Positions 27,889-36,052 of a DNA stretch of 64,000 nucleotides are shown here, one piece after another. The notes under the pieces are model-generated. The model was given only the letters and a program-made list of their open reading frames with translations, searched no databases and had not been told where the DNA came from. Position 1 is the stretch's first letter, and each line of letters begins with the position of its first letter. Location: contig NZ_JAUSXK010000001.1 of assembly GCF_030815955.1 (NCBI RefSeq), positions 1,984,001 to 2,048,000 on the forward strand, written 5' to 3'. Origin of the DNA: Microbacterium murale (GTDB taxonomy: Bacteria > Actinomycetota > Actinomycetes > Actinomycetales > Microbacteriaceae). A program made the position numbers and the translations under genes.

Positions 27889-28461
27889 TCAGCGCCCGAC
27901 GATCCGCTCCACCGCGGTTCGCGCGACGTCTCGATCGTGAGGCACCACGTCGAGCGCGCGATGAATCGTCAGCCCCTCGATCATCGCGTCCAGCATCCGT
28001 GCCGTGACTGGGTCGAAGTGCCTCTCCAATGCTGCGCGGCTGCGCGCCATCCACGCGCTGGTGAGCTCGCGATAGGGCGCCTCGCGCGCGGCGAGCGTGT
28101 AGAGCTCGTGGGTGAGCACGAGGTCGCGCTCGGTGCCGAAGACGTCTTCGGTGATCAACAGCACCACGGCTTCGCGCGCCTCCTCCGTGGTCGCCGCCGC
28201 AGACAGCCGGCGTTCGAACTGTTCCGCGATCTCGCGGCTGAAGCGACCGAACGCTTCGCGCAGCAACTCGTTCATGCCGGCGAAGTGGTAGGTCATCGAA
28301 CCGAGGGGAACCCCGGCAGTGGCCGCCACGCGGCGGTGCGATGTGCCCGCGACGCCGTGCTCGGCGATGACGTCGAGGCAGCTGGTGATGATCCGCTCGC
28401 GCCGATCAGGGTCGTAGCGTGGGTTGGTCCGCGGCGCCTTGGCGTCGGCATCCGTCATCAT
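27889..28461 (-). CDS. TetR-family regulator
   Basis: The 190-residue protein has a TetR DNA-binding domain (RERIITSCLDVIAEHGVAGTSHRRVAATAGVPLGSMTYHF) and a variable ligand domain. Two adjacent ATGs exist at 28461 and 28458. It diverges from an MFS gene across 37 bp containing an imperfect inverted repeat, so it most likely represses that transporter and itself. Confidence 0.88.
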   Translation of the reverse strand: MMTDADAKAPRTNPRYDPDRRERIITSCLDVIAEHGVAGTSHRRVAATAGVPLGSMTYHFAGMNELLREAFGRFSREIAEQFERRLSAAATTEEAREAVVLLITEDVFGTERDLVLTHELYTLAAREAPYRELTSAWMARSRAALERHFDPVTARMLDAMIEGLTIHRALDVVPHDRDVARTAVERIVGR

Positions 28462-28465
28462 GTGT

Positions 28466-28494
28466 ACGAGTGTACGCGTGACGTGTACGCTCGT
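28466..28494. promoter_or_regulatory. Candidate TetR operator
   Basis: An imperfect inverted repeat (arms 28466-28478 and 28482-28494, ACGAG-T-GTAC type, 11 of 13 pairs matching) fills the gap between the TetR start and the MFS start. Confidence 0.55.
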
Positions 28495-28498
28495 CCAT

Positions 28499-29704
28499 AT
28501 GTCTTCTTCGACCACCGTCGACCCGGCCGTGCGTCGTGCACGCGTCGGCGTCGCGCTGTTGTTCCTCACGAACGGGGCACTGTTCGCGAACATCCTGCCG
28601 CGCTACCCCGAGATCAAGGCTCAACTGGGGCTCGATGCGGCCACCTACGGGCTCGCCATCGCCGCGTTCCCGGCCGGCGCGATGGTCGCAGGGCTCGGAG
28701 CCGCCGTGCTCATCCGCCGCTTCGGCTCGGCGAAGGTGGCGGTGGTCGGCACCATCCTCACGAGCCTCGGAATCCTCGCCGCCGGCCTCGCACCGTCGGC
28801 CTTCTTCTTCGCGCTCGGTCTCTTCCTCGGCGGTGCGGCGGATGCCATCACCGATGTCGGCCAGAACGCGCACAGTCTTCGAGTGCAGCGCGGATACGGA
28901 CGCTCGATCATCAACTCCTTCCACGCGATCTGGTCGATCGGTGCGGTGCTCGGCGGATCGATGTCTGCTGCGGCGATCGCAATGGCTCTGCCCCTCGGCA
29001 TCCATCTGGGCATCTCGGCGATCGTGTTCGGCGTCGTGTCGCTCGTCGCTCTGCGGATGTGCCTGCGCGGCCGCGATGACGTCACCGAGGAGGAGGCGAT
29101 CGCCGGCGGCTCGGAGATCGGGGGAGCGCTGCGACGCGGAATCTCGGGGAAGACCGTGTTCGTGATCGTCGCGCTCGTGCTGCTCGCTATCGCCGGCGCG
29201 GTCGTGGAGGATGCCGGGATGTCATGGGCGACCCTCTACCTCGGCGCGGATCTCGCCGCACCGGCGGCGATCGCCACCACCGGATACATCGCTCTCGTCG
29301 GCGCGCAGTTCATCGGGCGGATGATCGGTGACCGCATGGTCGACCGATTCGGGCAGCGTGCAGTCGCCCGTGCCGGCGGACTCCTCATCGCGGTCGGCAT
29401 GGGGACGGCTTTGGCGTTCCCGACGGTTCCGGGCACGATTCTCGGCTTCGCGGTGGCCGGATTCGGCAGCGCGACCCTCATCCCCGCTGCCCTTCAGGCT
29501 GCTGATGCCCTGCCCGGTCTGCGGCACGGCGCGGGCCTCACGATCGTGTCGTGGTTGCTGCGACTCGGGTTCCTGCTCTCGCCGCCATTCGTGGGGTTCA
29601 TCGCCGACAACGCCGGGTTGCGGGCAGGGTTGCTCGTCGTGCCGATCGCCGGTGCAGTGGCGATCGTGTGCGCGGGGGTGCTGGAGCGGCGGCGCACCGC
29701 GTGA
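28499..29704 (+). CDS. MFS transporter, divergent from TetR
   Basis: The 401-residue protein has 12 membrane segments and is of the FucP/YbjJ-like MFS branch, with the conserved GLCxG-like region replaced by LGLFLGGAADAITDVGQNAH, and a GRMIGDRMVDRFGQRAVAR loop near residue 275. The start is ATG 28499; the longer frame reads through TetR sequence and the operator. No Shine-Dalgarno is evident, so the transcript may be leaderless. Substrate is unknown. Confidence 0.83.
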   Translation: MSSSTTVDPAVRRARVGVALLFLTNGALFANILPRYPEIKAQLGLDAATYGLAIAAFPAGAMVAGLGAAVLIRRFGSAKVAVVGTILTSLGILAAGLAPSAFFFALGLFLGGAADAITDVGQNAHSLRVQRGYGRSIINSFHAIWSIGAVLGGSMSAAAIAMALPLGIHLGISAIVFGVVSLVALRMCLRGRDDVTEEEAIAGGSEIGGALRRGISGKTVFVIVALVLLAIAGAVVEDAGMSWATLYLGADLAAPAAIATTGYIALVGAQFIGRMIGDRMVDRFGQRAVARAGGLLIAVGMGTALAFPTVPGTILGFAVAGFGSATLIPAALQAADALPGLRHGAGLTIVSWLLRLGFLLSPPFVGFIADNAGLRAGLLVVPIAGAVAIVCAGVLERRRTA

Positions 29705-29789
29705 CCGGTTCGTGATGCGCGGGTTGCGCTCGCAATCCGGCACCGCGCGATCCAGACTGATCACCAGAGCGCAACGCAGGAGGCAAGAC

Positions 29790-30361
29790 ATGGATCTGGA
29801 AGATCTTCTGAACGAACTGAATTCCGGACGCACCATCACGGGAGACTCACCACTGCACGAGATCATGCATCGAACGAGTCAGGACGCGATGCGCATCACA
29901 GGTGAACTCAACGGCGGGTACCACGAGCCGGCCGAGGTGCGTGCGCTGCTGGCGCGCCTGATCGGAAAGCCCGTCGACGAGACGGTGACCGTGTTCCCGC
30001 CCTTCTCTCCTCCGACTTCGGGCGCAACGTCACTCTCGGCAAGCGGATCTTCATCAACGCCGGATGCAAGTTCCAAGACCAGGGTGGCATCTCCATCGGC
30101 GACGACTGCCTCATCGGCCACAACGTCGTGATCGCGACCCTCAACCACGATCTCGCTCCGAGTCGTCGCGCAGACATGCACCCCGCCCCGGTCTCGATCG
30201 GCCGCAATGTCTGGATCGGTGCCAACGCCACCATCCTGGCGGGAGTCACGATCGGCGATGACGCCGTCGTCGCCGCAGCATCCGTCGTCACCAAAGACGT
30301 GCCGGCGCGAACCGTAGTCGTAGGGTCTCCCGCACGCGTGGTGCGCTCCGTTCCCGACTGA
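29790..30361 (+). pseudogene. Maltose/galactoside O-acetyltransferase-like protein, frameshifted
   Basis: ATG 29790 follows an AGGAGG box. The first frame gives an acetyltransferase N-terminus (MHRTSQDAMRITGELN, then the VTVFPPF segment). At 30003-30013, in a CT repeat, the frame breaks, and the rest continues elsewhere with SDFGRNVTLGKRIFINAGC, then a left-handed beta-helix with IGHNVVIATLNHD, IGRNVWIGANATILAGVTIG and VVGSPARVVR. Removing a TC duplication restores about 190 residues, normal for the hexapeptide acetyltransferase family that moves acetyl from acetyl-CoA to a sugar. All catalytic parts are present, so the indel may be an error. Confidence 0.83.
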
Positions 30362-30442
30362 GCTCGTGGCCACGGCAGCCGACGGTACGCAGAAAGGCGG
30401 GCCGATTTCCCAGGAGCCTAGCCAGAGCTATACGCTCGGTTC

Positions 30443-31477
30443 ATGCGACTGAGAATCATTATCATTAGCGTGATCGCCGCGGCGACGCTGGGCCTCGCCG
30501 GTTGCGGCGCGGCATCCGGGCCCGCCTCGAACGACGCGGCTTCCGCCGCCGCCGGGGGAAGTGACGGCTTCCCCCTCACCGTCGAGAACTGCGACGCCGA
30601 CGTCACGATCGAGCACACGCCGCAGCGGGCCGTGTCACTCAACCAATCCGCCACCGAGATCATGATCGCGCTGGGACTCGAAGATCGCATCGCAGGCACG
30701 TCGTACGAGACCGACCCCATCGGAGAGGACATCGTCGATGCCTATGCCGAGATCCCACTGCTGACCGACGGCCTCCTCAAGCACGAGACGCTGCTCGAGG
30801 CCGAACCGGACTTCGTCTACTCCTCCTTCGCATCGTTCCTCACCGCGGAGAACGCAGGAGAACGCACCGAGCTCCACGACCTCGGCGTCCCGACCTACCT
30901 CAGCGAGTTCGACTGCACCTATCACGTGGCGGTCGCGGGCGGAGCGACGTTCGAGATGCTCTTCGACGAGATCGAGACGATCGCGCAGATCTTCGACGTG
31001 CCGGATGGCGGCGAAGAAGTCGTCGCCGCCCAGCAGGCCGTCGTCGACGAGGGGCTCGAGATCGCGAAGCAGGTCGAAGGCACGCCGAAACTGGTGTGGT
31101 TCTACTCGACCGCGGCATCAGCATCCACACCTTCGGTCGCCGGACCCGGCGGACTGCCGCAGACCGTCACCGAGATGCTCGGCGCAGAGAACCTCTTCAG
31201 CGATGCGGCCACGAAATGGCCGGAGGTCAGCTGGGATGAGATCGCACTGCGCGACCCGGACGTGATCATTCTCGGCGACCTCACGCGCGGCTACCCAGGA
31301 GATACCGCCGAGGAGAAGATCGAGTTCCTCAAGAGCGATCCGCTGACCTCCACGATGGATGCCGTCATCAATGACCGCTTCATCATCGTCCCCGGCCAGT
31401 ACATGGACCCGTCGATCCACAGCGTCCAGGCGCTCCCGACCGTGGCGCAGGGCCTCGTCGACCTGGCGGTGAAGTGA
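30443..31477 (+). CDS. Iron-siderophore/cobalamin-type binding lipoprotein of ABC transporter
   Basis: The 344-residue protein has a lipoprotein signal (MRLRIIIISVIAAATLGLAGC) and a class III binding fold of the FepB/BtuF type (PQRAVSLNQSATEIMIALGLEDRIAGTS, then FVYSSFASFL). It should capture a ferric chelate or corrinoid outside the membrane and deliver it to the FecCD permease encoded two genes on. A TATACG -10 at 30429-30434 places the transcription start at the ATG, so the mRNA is likely leaderless, and a Fur-family box lies inside the first codons. It overlaps the methyltransferase by one base. Confidence 0.88.
   Translation: MRLRIIIISVIAAATLGLAGCGAASGPASNDAASAAAGGSDGFPLTVENCDADVTIEHTPQRAVSLNQSATEIMIALGLEDRIAGTSYETDPIGEDIVDAYAEIPLLTDGLLKHETLLEAEPDFVYSSFASFLTAENAGERTELHDLGVPTYLSEFDCTYHVAVAGGATFEMLFDEIETIAQIFDVPDGGEEVVAAQQAVVDEGLEIAKQVEGTPKLVWFYSTAASASTPSVAGPGGLPQTVTEMLGAENLFSDAATKWPEVSWDEIALRDPDVIILGDLTRGYPGDTAEEKIEFLKSDPLTSTMDAVINDRFIIVPGQYMDPSIHSVQALPTVAQGLVDLAVK
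30450..30464 (+). promoter_or_regulatory. Fur-family (Fur/Zur-like) box inside the first codons
   Basis: TGAGAATCATTATCA has the 7-1-7 inverted-repeat form of Fur-family sites with one mismatch (TGAGAAT/ATTATCA) and continues into ATTAG. It spans codons 3-8 of the binding-protein gene, just after the predicted start of a leaderless transcript. Iron is the likely co-repressor, zinc the alternative. Confidence 0.65.
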
Positions 31478-32262
31478 TGACGCACGCGATCGAAGACCTG
31501 ATCCGCCGCTGGGACGATCAACAAGCGGCGTACATCACGCACCGCGAGCAGCGCTTCGAGATCATGCTCGACGTCGTGGCTCATGTATGCGCGACAACCG
31601 CCGATGTGGCATCCGACGGCACCGGACTCATCGCAGTCGACCTCGCCTGCGGCCCGGGGAGTCTGTCGCAGCGGATTCTCGAGCGGTTCCCCGGCGCCCG
31701 TGTGATCGGCATCGACTACGACCCCGTTCTGCTCGCCCTTGCCGGCGCGTGGCTCGGCTCGAGGTACGGTGAGCGCTTCAGCGCTCTCGACGCAGACCTC
31801 GCGGCGCCCGGCTGGGAGACGCAGCTGCCGGAAGGTGCAGTGCACGTCGCCGTCTCCTCCACGGCGCTGCACTGGCTGCGGCCGGCGCAGCTGGTCGCGC
31901 TCTACGACACGCTCGGCACGGTGCTGCCACCGGACGGCGTCTTCATGGACGCGGATCACCTGCGCTACGACCCCGCCTCGCAGCCTCTCCTCAGCCGTGT
32001 CGCCGCCGCAGACGACGAGCGCACTCAGCACGAGGCGCATTCACGGGGCGTGCGGACTTGGGACGAATGGTGGACGGATGCTGTCGCGCTCCCGGAACTC
32101 GCACAGCACGCCGGCGAGCGTGCTCGCCGCTTCGCCGCTCGACCGCCGACACCGCATGCGCCGCTCGAGCTGCACCTCAGCGCGCTGCGCGCCGCCGGCT
32201 TCGCCGAGAGCGGTGTCATCTGGCGCCACTACGACGATGTCGTCGTCCTGGGACGCCGATGA
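31477..32262 (+). CDS. Class I SAM-dependent methyltransferase within the Fec-type operon
   Basis: The 261-residue protein has the SAM-binding motif VDLACGPGSLSQRI near residue 51, the acidic GIDYDP strand end, and the post-II region AVSSTALHWLRP. The ATG at 31477 overlaps the binding-protein TGA (TGATG), and the 3' end overlaps the permease ATG by ATGA, so it is firmly part of the uptake operon. Substrate is unknown; modification of the imported chelator or a related metabolite is a possible role but only a guess. Confidence 0.82.
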   Translation: MTHAIEDLIRRWDDQQAAYITHREQRFEIMLDVVAHVCATTADVASDGTGLIAVDLACGPGSLSQRILERFPGARVIGIDYDPVLLALAGAWLGSRYGERFSALDADLAAPGWETQLPEGAVHVAVSSTALHWLRPAQLVALYDTLGTVLPPDGVFMDADHLRYDPASQPLLSRVAAADDERTQHEAHSRGVRTWDEWWTDAVALPELAQHAGERARRFAARPPTPHAPLELHLSALRAAGFAESGVIWRHYDDVVVLGRR

Positions 32263-33464
32263 CGAAGCTCGCAGAGACGGATGCCGATGGCGCTGACGCG
32301 CACGCGCATCCGTCTTCGGCGGTTCGACTCGAAGCGCCCGACGTCGATTCGCCCGACGTCGATTCGCCCGACGTCGATTCGCCCGTCGATGAGTCAACCC
32401 GGCGGAGAGCCGATCGTGGTGCGGGCGACCGCGTGCGTCGGCGTCTGCGCTCGTCCGTGGTGCTCATCCTCTTCGCCGCGGCGCTCGGCGCCTCGATCAT
32501 CGCGGCGACCTTCGTCGGCACCGCGAGCATCGGACCACTCGACGTCGTCGCGATCGTCCTGAGGCACATCGGACTCGACGCTCTCGCGCCAGTGCCTCCC
32601 GTCTCGCCGCTCATCGACGCGCTGATCTGGGAATCTCGACTTCCCCGAGTGCTGCTCGCGGCGACAGTCGGCCTCGGGCTGGCCGTCTCTGGTGCCGTTC
32701 TGCAGTCGATCACCCGCAACCCGCTCGCTGAGCCGTACCTGCTGGGAGTCTCATCCGGCGCGTCCACCGGAGCGGTCGCGGTGATGATCCTCGGGTTGGG
32801 TTCCGGTGCCGTGAGCCTCTCGATGGGAGCGTTCGGCGGCGCGCTCGTCGCCTTCACGATCGTGCTGGTGCTGATCGGCGGCGGCCGCGTCTCGAACCCC
32901 GCTCGAGTGGTCCTCACCGGGGTGCTCGTGTCGCAGTTCTTCTCAGCCGTCACCTCGCTCGTGCTCATGCTCAACGGCGACGCCGACTCCACCAGGGGCT
33001 TCACGTACTGGCTGCTCGGCTCGCTCGGCGGCGCACGGTGGGAGCCGCTCATCGTGGCATCCGCGGTCATCGTGATCTGCGCCGTCGCCTGCCTGTTGTT
33101 CGCCCCGGCACTCGACGCCTTCACTTTCGGCTGGGACACGGCGGCCTCCCTCGGCATCAGCGTCACGCAGACGCGGGTGACCTTGATGATCCTCACTGCG
33201 CTCATGACGGCCGCAGCTGTCGCAGCATCCGGAGCGATCGGGTTCATCGGGCTCCTCGTCCCGCACGTCGTCCGGTTGCTCGCCGGTCATACGCACCGGA
33301 TGCTGTTGCCTCTGTCGGCATTAGGTGGAGCGATCTTCCTCATCTGGGTCGACGCCTTCGCACGCTCGGCGTTCGCCCCGCACGAGGTCCCCGTCGGCGT
33401 CATCACCGCGCTGCTCGGCGCACCGGTCTTCGCTATCGTCCTGCGCAAGGCGGCACGGCGATGA
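32259..33464 (+). CDS. FecCD-family ABC transporter permease
   Basis: The 401-residue permease has an unusual hydrophilic N-terminus of about 65 residues with a triple PDVDS repeat and basic RRR cluster, followed by the FecCD core: LPRVLLAATVGLGLAVSGAVLQSITRNPLAEPYLLGVSSGAS and the C-terminal GFIGLLVPHVVRLL. It forms the channel for iron-chelate or cobalamin uptake. The start is ATG 32259 (ATGA overlap with the methyltransferase); the longer frame reads through that gene. The core starts at a more typical position near residue 66, so the extension is an add-on or repeat expansion. Confidence 0.88.
   Translation: MTKLAETDADGADAHAHPSSAVRLEAPDVDSPDVDSPDVDSPVDESTRRRADRGAGDRVRRRLRSSVVLILFAAALGASIIAATFVGTASIGPLDVVAIVLRHIGLDALAPVPPVSPLIDALIWESRLPRVLLAATVGLGLAVSGAVLQSITRNPLAEPYLLGVSSGASTGAVAVMILGLGSGAVSLSMGAFGGALVAFTIVLVLIGGGRVSNPARVVLTGVLVSQFFSAVTSLVLMLNGDADSTRGFTYWLLGSLGGARWEPLIVASAVIVICAVACLLFAPALDAFTFGWDTAASLGISVTQTRVTLMILTALMTAAAVAASGAIGFIGLLVPHVVRLLAGHTHRMLLPLSALGGAIFLIWVDAFARSAFAPHEVPVGVITALLGAPVFAIVLRKAARR
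32335..32379 (+). repeat. Three tandem copies of a 15-base repeat in the FecCD gene
   Basis: CGCCCGACGTCGATT occurs three times in a row (32335-32349, 32350-32364, 32365-32379), followed by a partial fourth copy. It encodes PDVDS repeats in the hydrophilic N-terminus of the permease. A 15-base unit keeps the frame, so copy number could vary without breaking the gene. Confidence 0.9.
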
Positions 33465-34262
33465 CGACGTTGACGGCTCACGAGATCGTCTGGTCGGTCG
33501 ATGGCAAAGGGCATCCTCGATGGAGTCTCGCTCGAGGCGCGCGCGGGAGAAGTACTCGGCATCCTGGGGCCGAACGGCGCCGGCAAGACCTCTCTGCTGC
33601 GCATTCTCGCCGGTTTACGTCGGCCGGATGGCGGGACGATCACGCTCGACGGCTCGGATCTGCGGGCGATGAGGCGCCGCGCAGTCGCGCGCCGCCTCGC
33701 GATCGTCGAGCAGTCGCCGGAAGTGCACGATGACATCACCGTGCACGAGACCGCAGCCCTCGGGCGCACTCCTCATCGCGGCACATTCGCCGCGCTCGAC
33801 CGTGACGATCACTCGGCGATCGAGCGCGCGCTCCTGCTGACCGGAATGGGGTCTTATCGCTCGCGGACCTGGCGCAGTCTCTCCGGGGGTGAGCAGCAAC
33901 GGGCGCAGCTTGCTCGTGCGCTCGCGCAGGAGCCGGACGTGATCGTGCTTGACGAGCCCACGAACCACCTCGACATCCGCTACCAGCTGGACGTGCTCGG
34001 CCTCCTCTCCTCGCTCGAGATGACGGTTGTCACGGCGCTGCACGATCTCAATCTCGCGGCGCGCTTCTGTGATCGGGTCGCGGTCCTCCACGCCGGTCGA
34101 GTCCGCGCGTCGGGGCTGCCCGCAGATGTCCTCACGGTCGGACTGCTCCGCGAGGTGTACGAGGTCGACGCCGTGGTCGAGACCTCACCCCACACGGGAT
34201 CGCTCGTGGCAACCTATCTCGGCGGTTCGGAAGATCGCGCCTCGCGGCGTTCGGGGGTTTGA
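33461..34262 (+). pseudogene. Fec-type ABC transporter ATPase, frameshifted near its 5' end
   Basis: The protein is a FepC/BtuD-type ATPase with Walker A GPNGAGKTS, Q-loop VEQSPEVHDD, signature LSGGEQQRAQLARAL, Walker B VIVLDEPTNHLD and the H-loop ALHDLN. Its natural start is ATG 33461, in an ATGA overlap with the permease, encoding MTTLTAHEIVWSVDGK. At AAAGGG 33506-33511 one extra base throws the frame, and GILDGVSLEARAGEVLGILG continues in the next frame. ATG 33501 in the second frame could give a shortened protein of 253 residues that still has all ATPase motifs. A sequencing indel is the simplest reading. Confidence 0.85.
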
Positions 34263-34397
34263 GTCTGCGCCCTGCGGCCCCGATCATGGCCCGGTTCGCC
34301 GCTGGGGACCGCGGTTGTAATAGTAAATATATACGAAGAAATGTCGTCAGGGCGGCCGCGCGTTCTTCAACCAGAGTCAGGTTTGCGTCACTATTAA

Positions 34398-34413
34398 TCG
34401 AACTTTTGTTCGA
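34398..34413 (+). promoter_or_regulatory. LexA (SOS) box
   Basis: TCGAAC-TTTT-GTTCGA is a perfect match to the actinobacterial/Gram-positive LexA box. It lies in an AT-rich promoter 31 bases before the DUF222-HNH gene, with a TAGTCT -10 at 34434-34439 and start near the ATG. Binding would cover the -35 region. Confidence 0.85.
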
Positions 34414-34444
34414 CAAATGGACCACTCTGCGGTAGTCTTAAGGC

Positions 34445-35695
34445 ATGTCGAAGTTGACCGGTCTGCACGAGGCGATCTCCCGCCTCGACGTGGCGTGGGC
34501 GGATGCTGGCGACTCGAACGACCTTTCGAGGGATCAGCTGATCGCGGTCACGAACGCGATCGGCTTGTTGCAGCGTCGACTGGATGCGGTGCACGTGGGC
34601 GTGGCGGCGGGTGTCGCCAGCGAATCGCGTACGGAGCTCGGTGCAGATTCTTTGGCGAAGCAGCAGGGTTTCCGCACTCCGGCGAAGTTGATCGCCGCAG
34701 CCACGGGCATGTCGACAGGTGATGCCATCCGTCTCATCAAGGTGGGCGAGGCGACGGCGGTGCGCACGGATCTTCTGGGTGCCCGGTTGCCGGCGAAGTA
34801 CCCACTGGTGAGCGAGGCGATGGCGGCAGGAACTCTGAGTGCGCAGGCGGCCGCGTTGATCATCGGGGTGCTGGAGCGGTGTCGTATCGCTGCCGGGCCG
34901 CAACAGACGGCGGAAGGGGAGAGGCTGCTTGTCGATGCTGCGCCCGGACTCGCGCTCGATGAGATCCGCCGGCTCGTGGTGCGGGTCGAGGCATGGCTCG
35001 ACCCTGATGGTGTCGAACCGCGAGAAGACGAGCAGCGGGGCAAGCGGTCGCTCACGTTCTTCGAGCGCGGCGGGCGGTTGCATCTCAACGGGAACTTCGA
35101 TGTCGAGACCGGTGCGCCGATCGTCGCCGCGCTTCGCGGATACGTGAGCGCGGCATTCGCTGCTCGCCAGGACGCCCCCGATCCGGACGCGCCCGATGCC
35201 GATCGTCGCACGGTGCCGATGCTGCACGTCGACGACCTGGAATCCGCCACTGGCGCCGCGACGATCGACGGCATCGACCAGCCGATAAGTGCAGCCGCTG
35301 CCCGACGGATGGCCGCCGACGGCGGGGTGATCCCCTGCGTCCTCGGTGGAGACAGCGAGATCCTCGACTGGGGTCGGAAGAAGCGCTTCTTCACCAAGGC
35401 GCAACGCCTCGCCCTCGTCGAACGCGATGGCGGATGCGCCATGTGCAACCTCCCGCCCGAAATGGTCAAGGCCCACCACATGCGATGGTGGGAACGCCAT
35501 CACGGACGAACTGACCTCTCCAACGGAATCCTCCTGTGTGAGAGCTGTCACCATCGCATCCACGACAACGGATGGGACATCCATATCGACGGCACAGGTG
35601 TGAACGCGCGGGTCTGGTTCATCCCTCCCGCTCACGTCGACCCTGCACGCACTCCCAGACTCGGCGGACGCGCACGCTTCGATATCGCCGCGTGA
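34445..35695 (+). CDS. DUF222 and HNH endonuclease domain protein, SOS-boxed
   Basis: The 416-residue protein has an N-terminal DUF222 domain (about residues 20-310) and a C-terminal HNH nuclease motif: CAMCNLPPEMVKAHHMRWW, then LSNGILLCESCHHRIHDNGW, with the two Cys pairs and the HH..H metal/catalytic residues present. This is the family found in many copies in actinobacteria (mycobacterial 13E12-repeat type). The start is ATG 34445 with a -10 directly upstream, probably leaderless. A perfect LexA box shows DNA damage induction. The natural role is unknown; nearby sequence has no mobile element. Confidence 0.9.
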   Translation: MSKLTGLHEAISRLDVAWADAGDSNDLSRDQLIAVTNAIGLLQRRLDAVHVGVAAGVASESRTELGADSLAKQQGFRTPAKLIAAATGMSTGDAIRLIKVGEATAVRTDLLGARLPAKYPLVSEAMAAGTLSAQAAALIIGVLERCRIAAGPQQTAEGERLLVDAAPGLALDEIRRLVVRVEAWLDPDGVEPREDEQRGKRSLTFFERGGRLHLNGNFDVETGAPIVAALRGYVSAAFAARQDAPDPDAPDADRRTVPMLHVDDLESATGAATIDGIDQPISAAAARRMAADGGVIPCVLGGDSEILDWGRKKRFFTKAQRLALVERDGGCAMCNLPPEMVKAHHMRWWERHHGRTDLSNGILLCESCHHRIHDNGWDIHIDGTGVNARVWFIPPAHVDPARTPRLGGRARFDIAA

Positions 35696-35724
35696 ACATC
35701 TGCTCCCTCGCGGGTAGACCCGAT

Positions 35725-36006
35725 CTAGGTATTCAACGGCGCGGGAACACGCGTCGGCTCGGGCAGGCTGATCTCGCGCCAGACCGTATCGAGCGAGAGC
35801 CCGAGCGCATGGGCGATCGCAGCGATGGTCGGGAAGGCGGGTGTCGCGACGCGGCCGGACTCGATCTTGCGCAGCGTCTCGGGCGACACTCCTGCATCGA
35901 GTGCGACGTCGAGCATCGTGCGTGCACCCCGTGCCTGGCGCAGCATGGTGCCGAGGCGTTCTCCTCGTTCGATCTCTGCGGCAGAGAGCGGCATCCTGAC
36001 CATCAT
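35725..36006 (-). CDS. XRE-family helix-turn-helix regulator
   Basis: The 93-residue protein is a small Cro/CI-type HTH: LGTMLRQARGARTMLDVALDAGVSPETLRKIESGRV, with the recognition helix SPETLRKIESG. Two adjacent ATGs (36006, 36003) can start it. It diverges from the methionine aminopeptidase gene by 46 bp that hold two ACCGGT-centred repeats. It likely represses that gene and itself. Confidence 0.88.
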   Translation of the reverse strand: MMVRMPLSAAEIERGERLGTMLRQARGARTMLDVALDAGVSPETLRKIESGRVATPAFPTIAAIAHALGLSLDTVWREISLPEPTRVPAPLNT

Positions 36007-36019
36007 GATTCCGATTCTA

Positions 36020-36043
36020 ATACCGGTATAACAACACCGGTAT
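36020..36043. promoter_or_regulatory. Two operators for the XRE regulator
   Basis: ATACCGGTAT (perfect palindrome, 36020-36029) and A(C)ACCGGTAT (36034-36043) are repeated 14 bp apart within the 46-bp divergent region between the XRE and aminopeptidase genes. The surrounding AT-rich stretch suggests overlapping promoters. Confidence 0.72.
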
Positions 36044-36052
36044 AGTTATTGG

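Noticed and set aside
34394..35635. 413-codon minus-strand frame opposite the DUF222-HNH gene
   Set aside because: No domain or signal, composition of a shadow frame, and it runs through the LexA-box promoter of the real gene.
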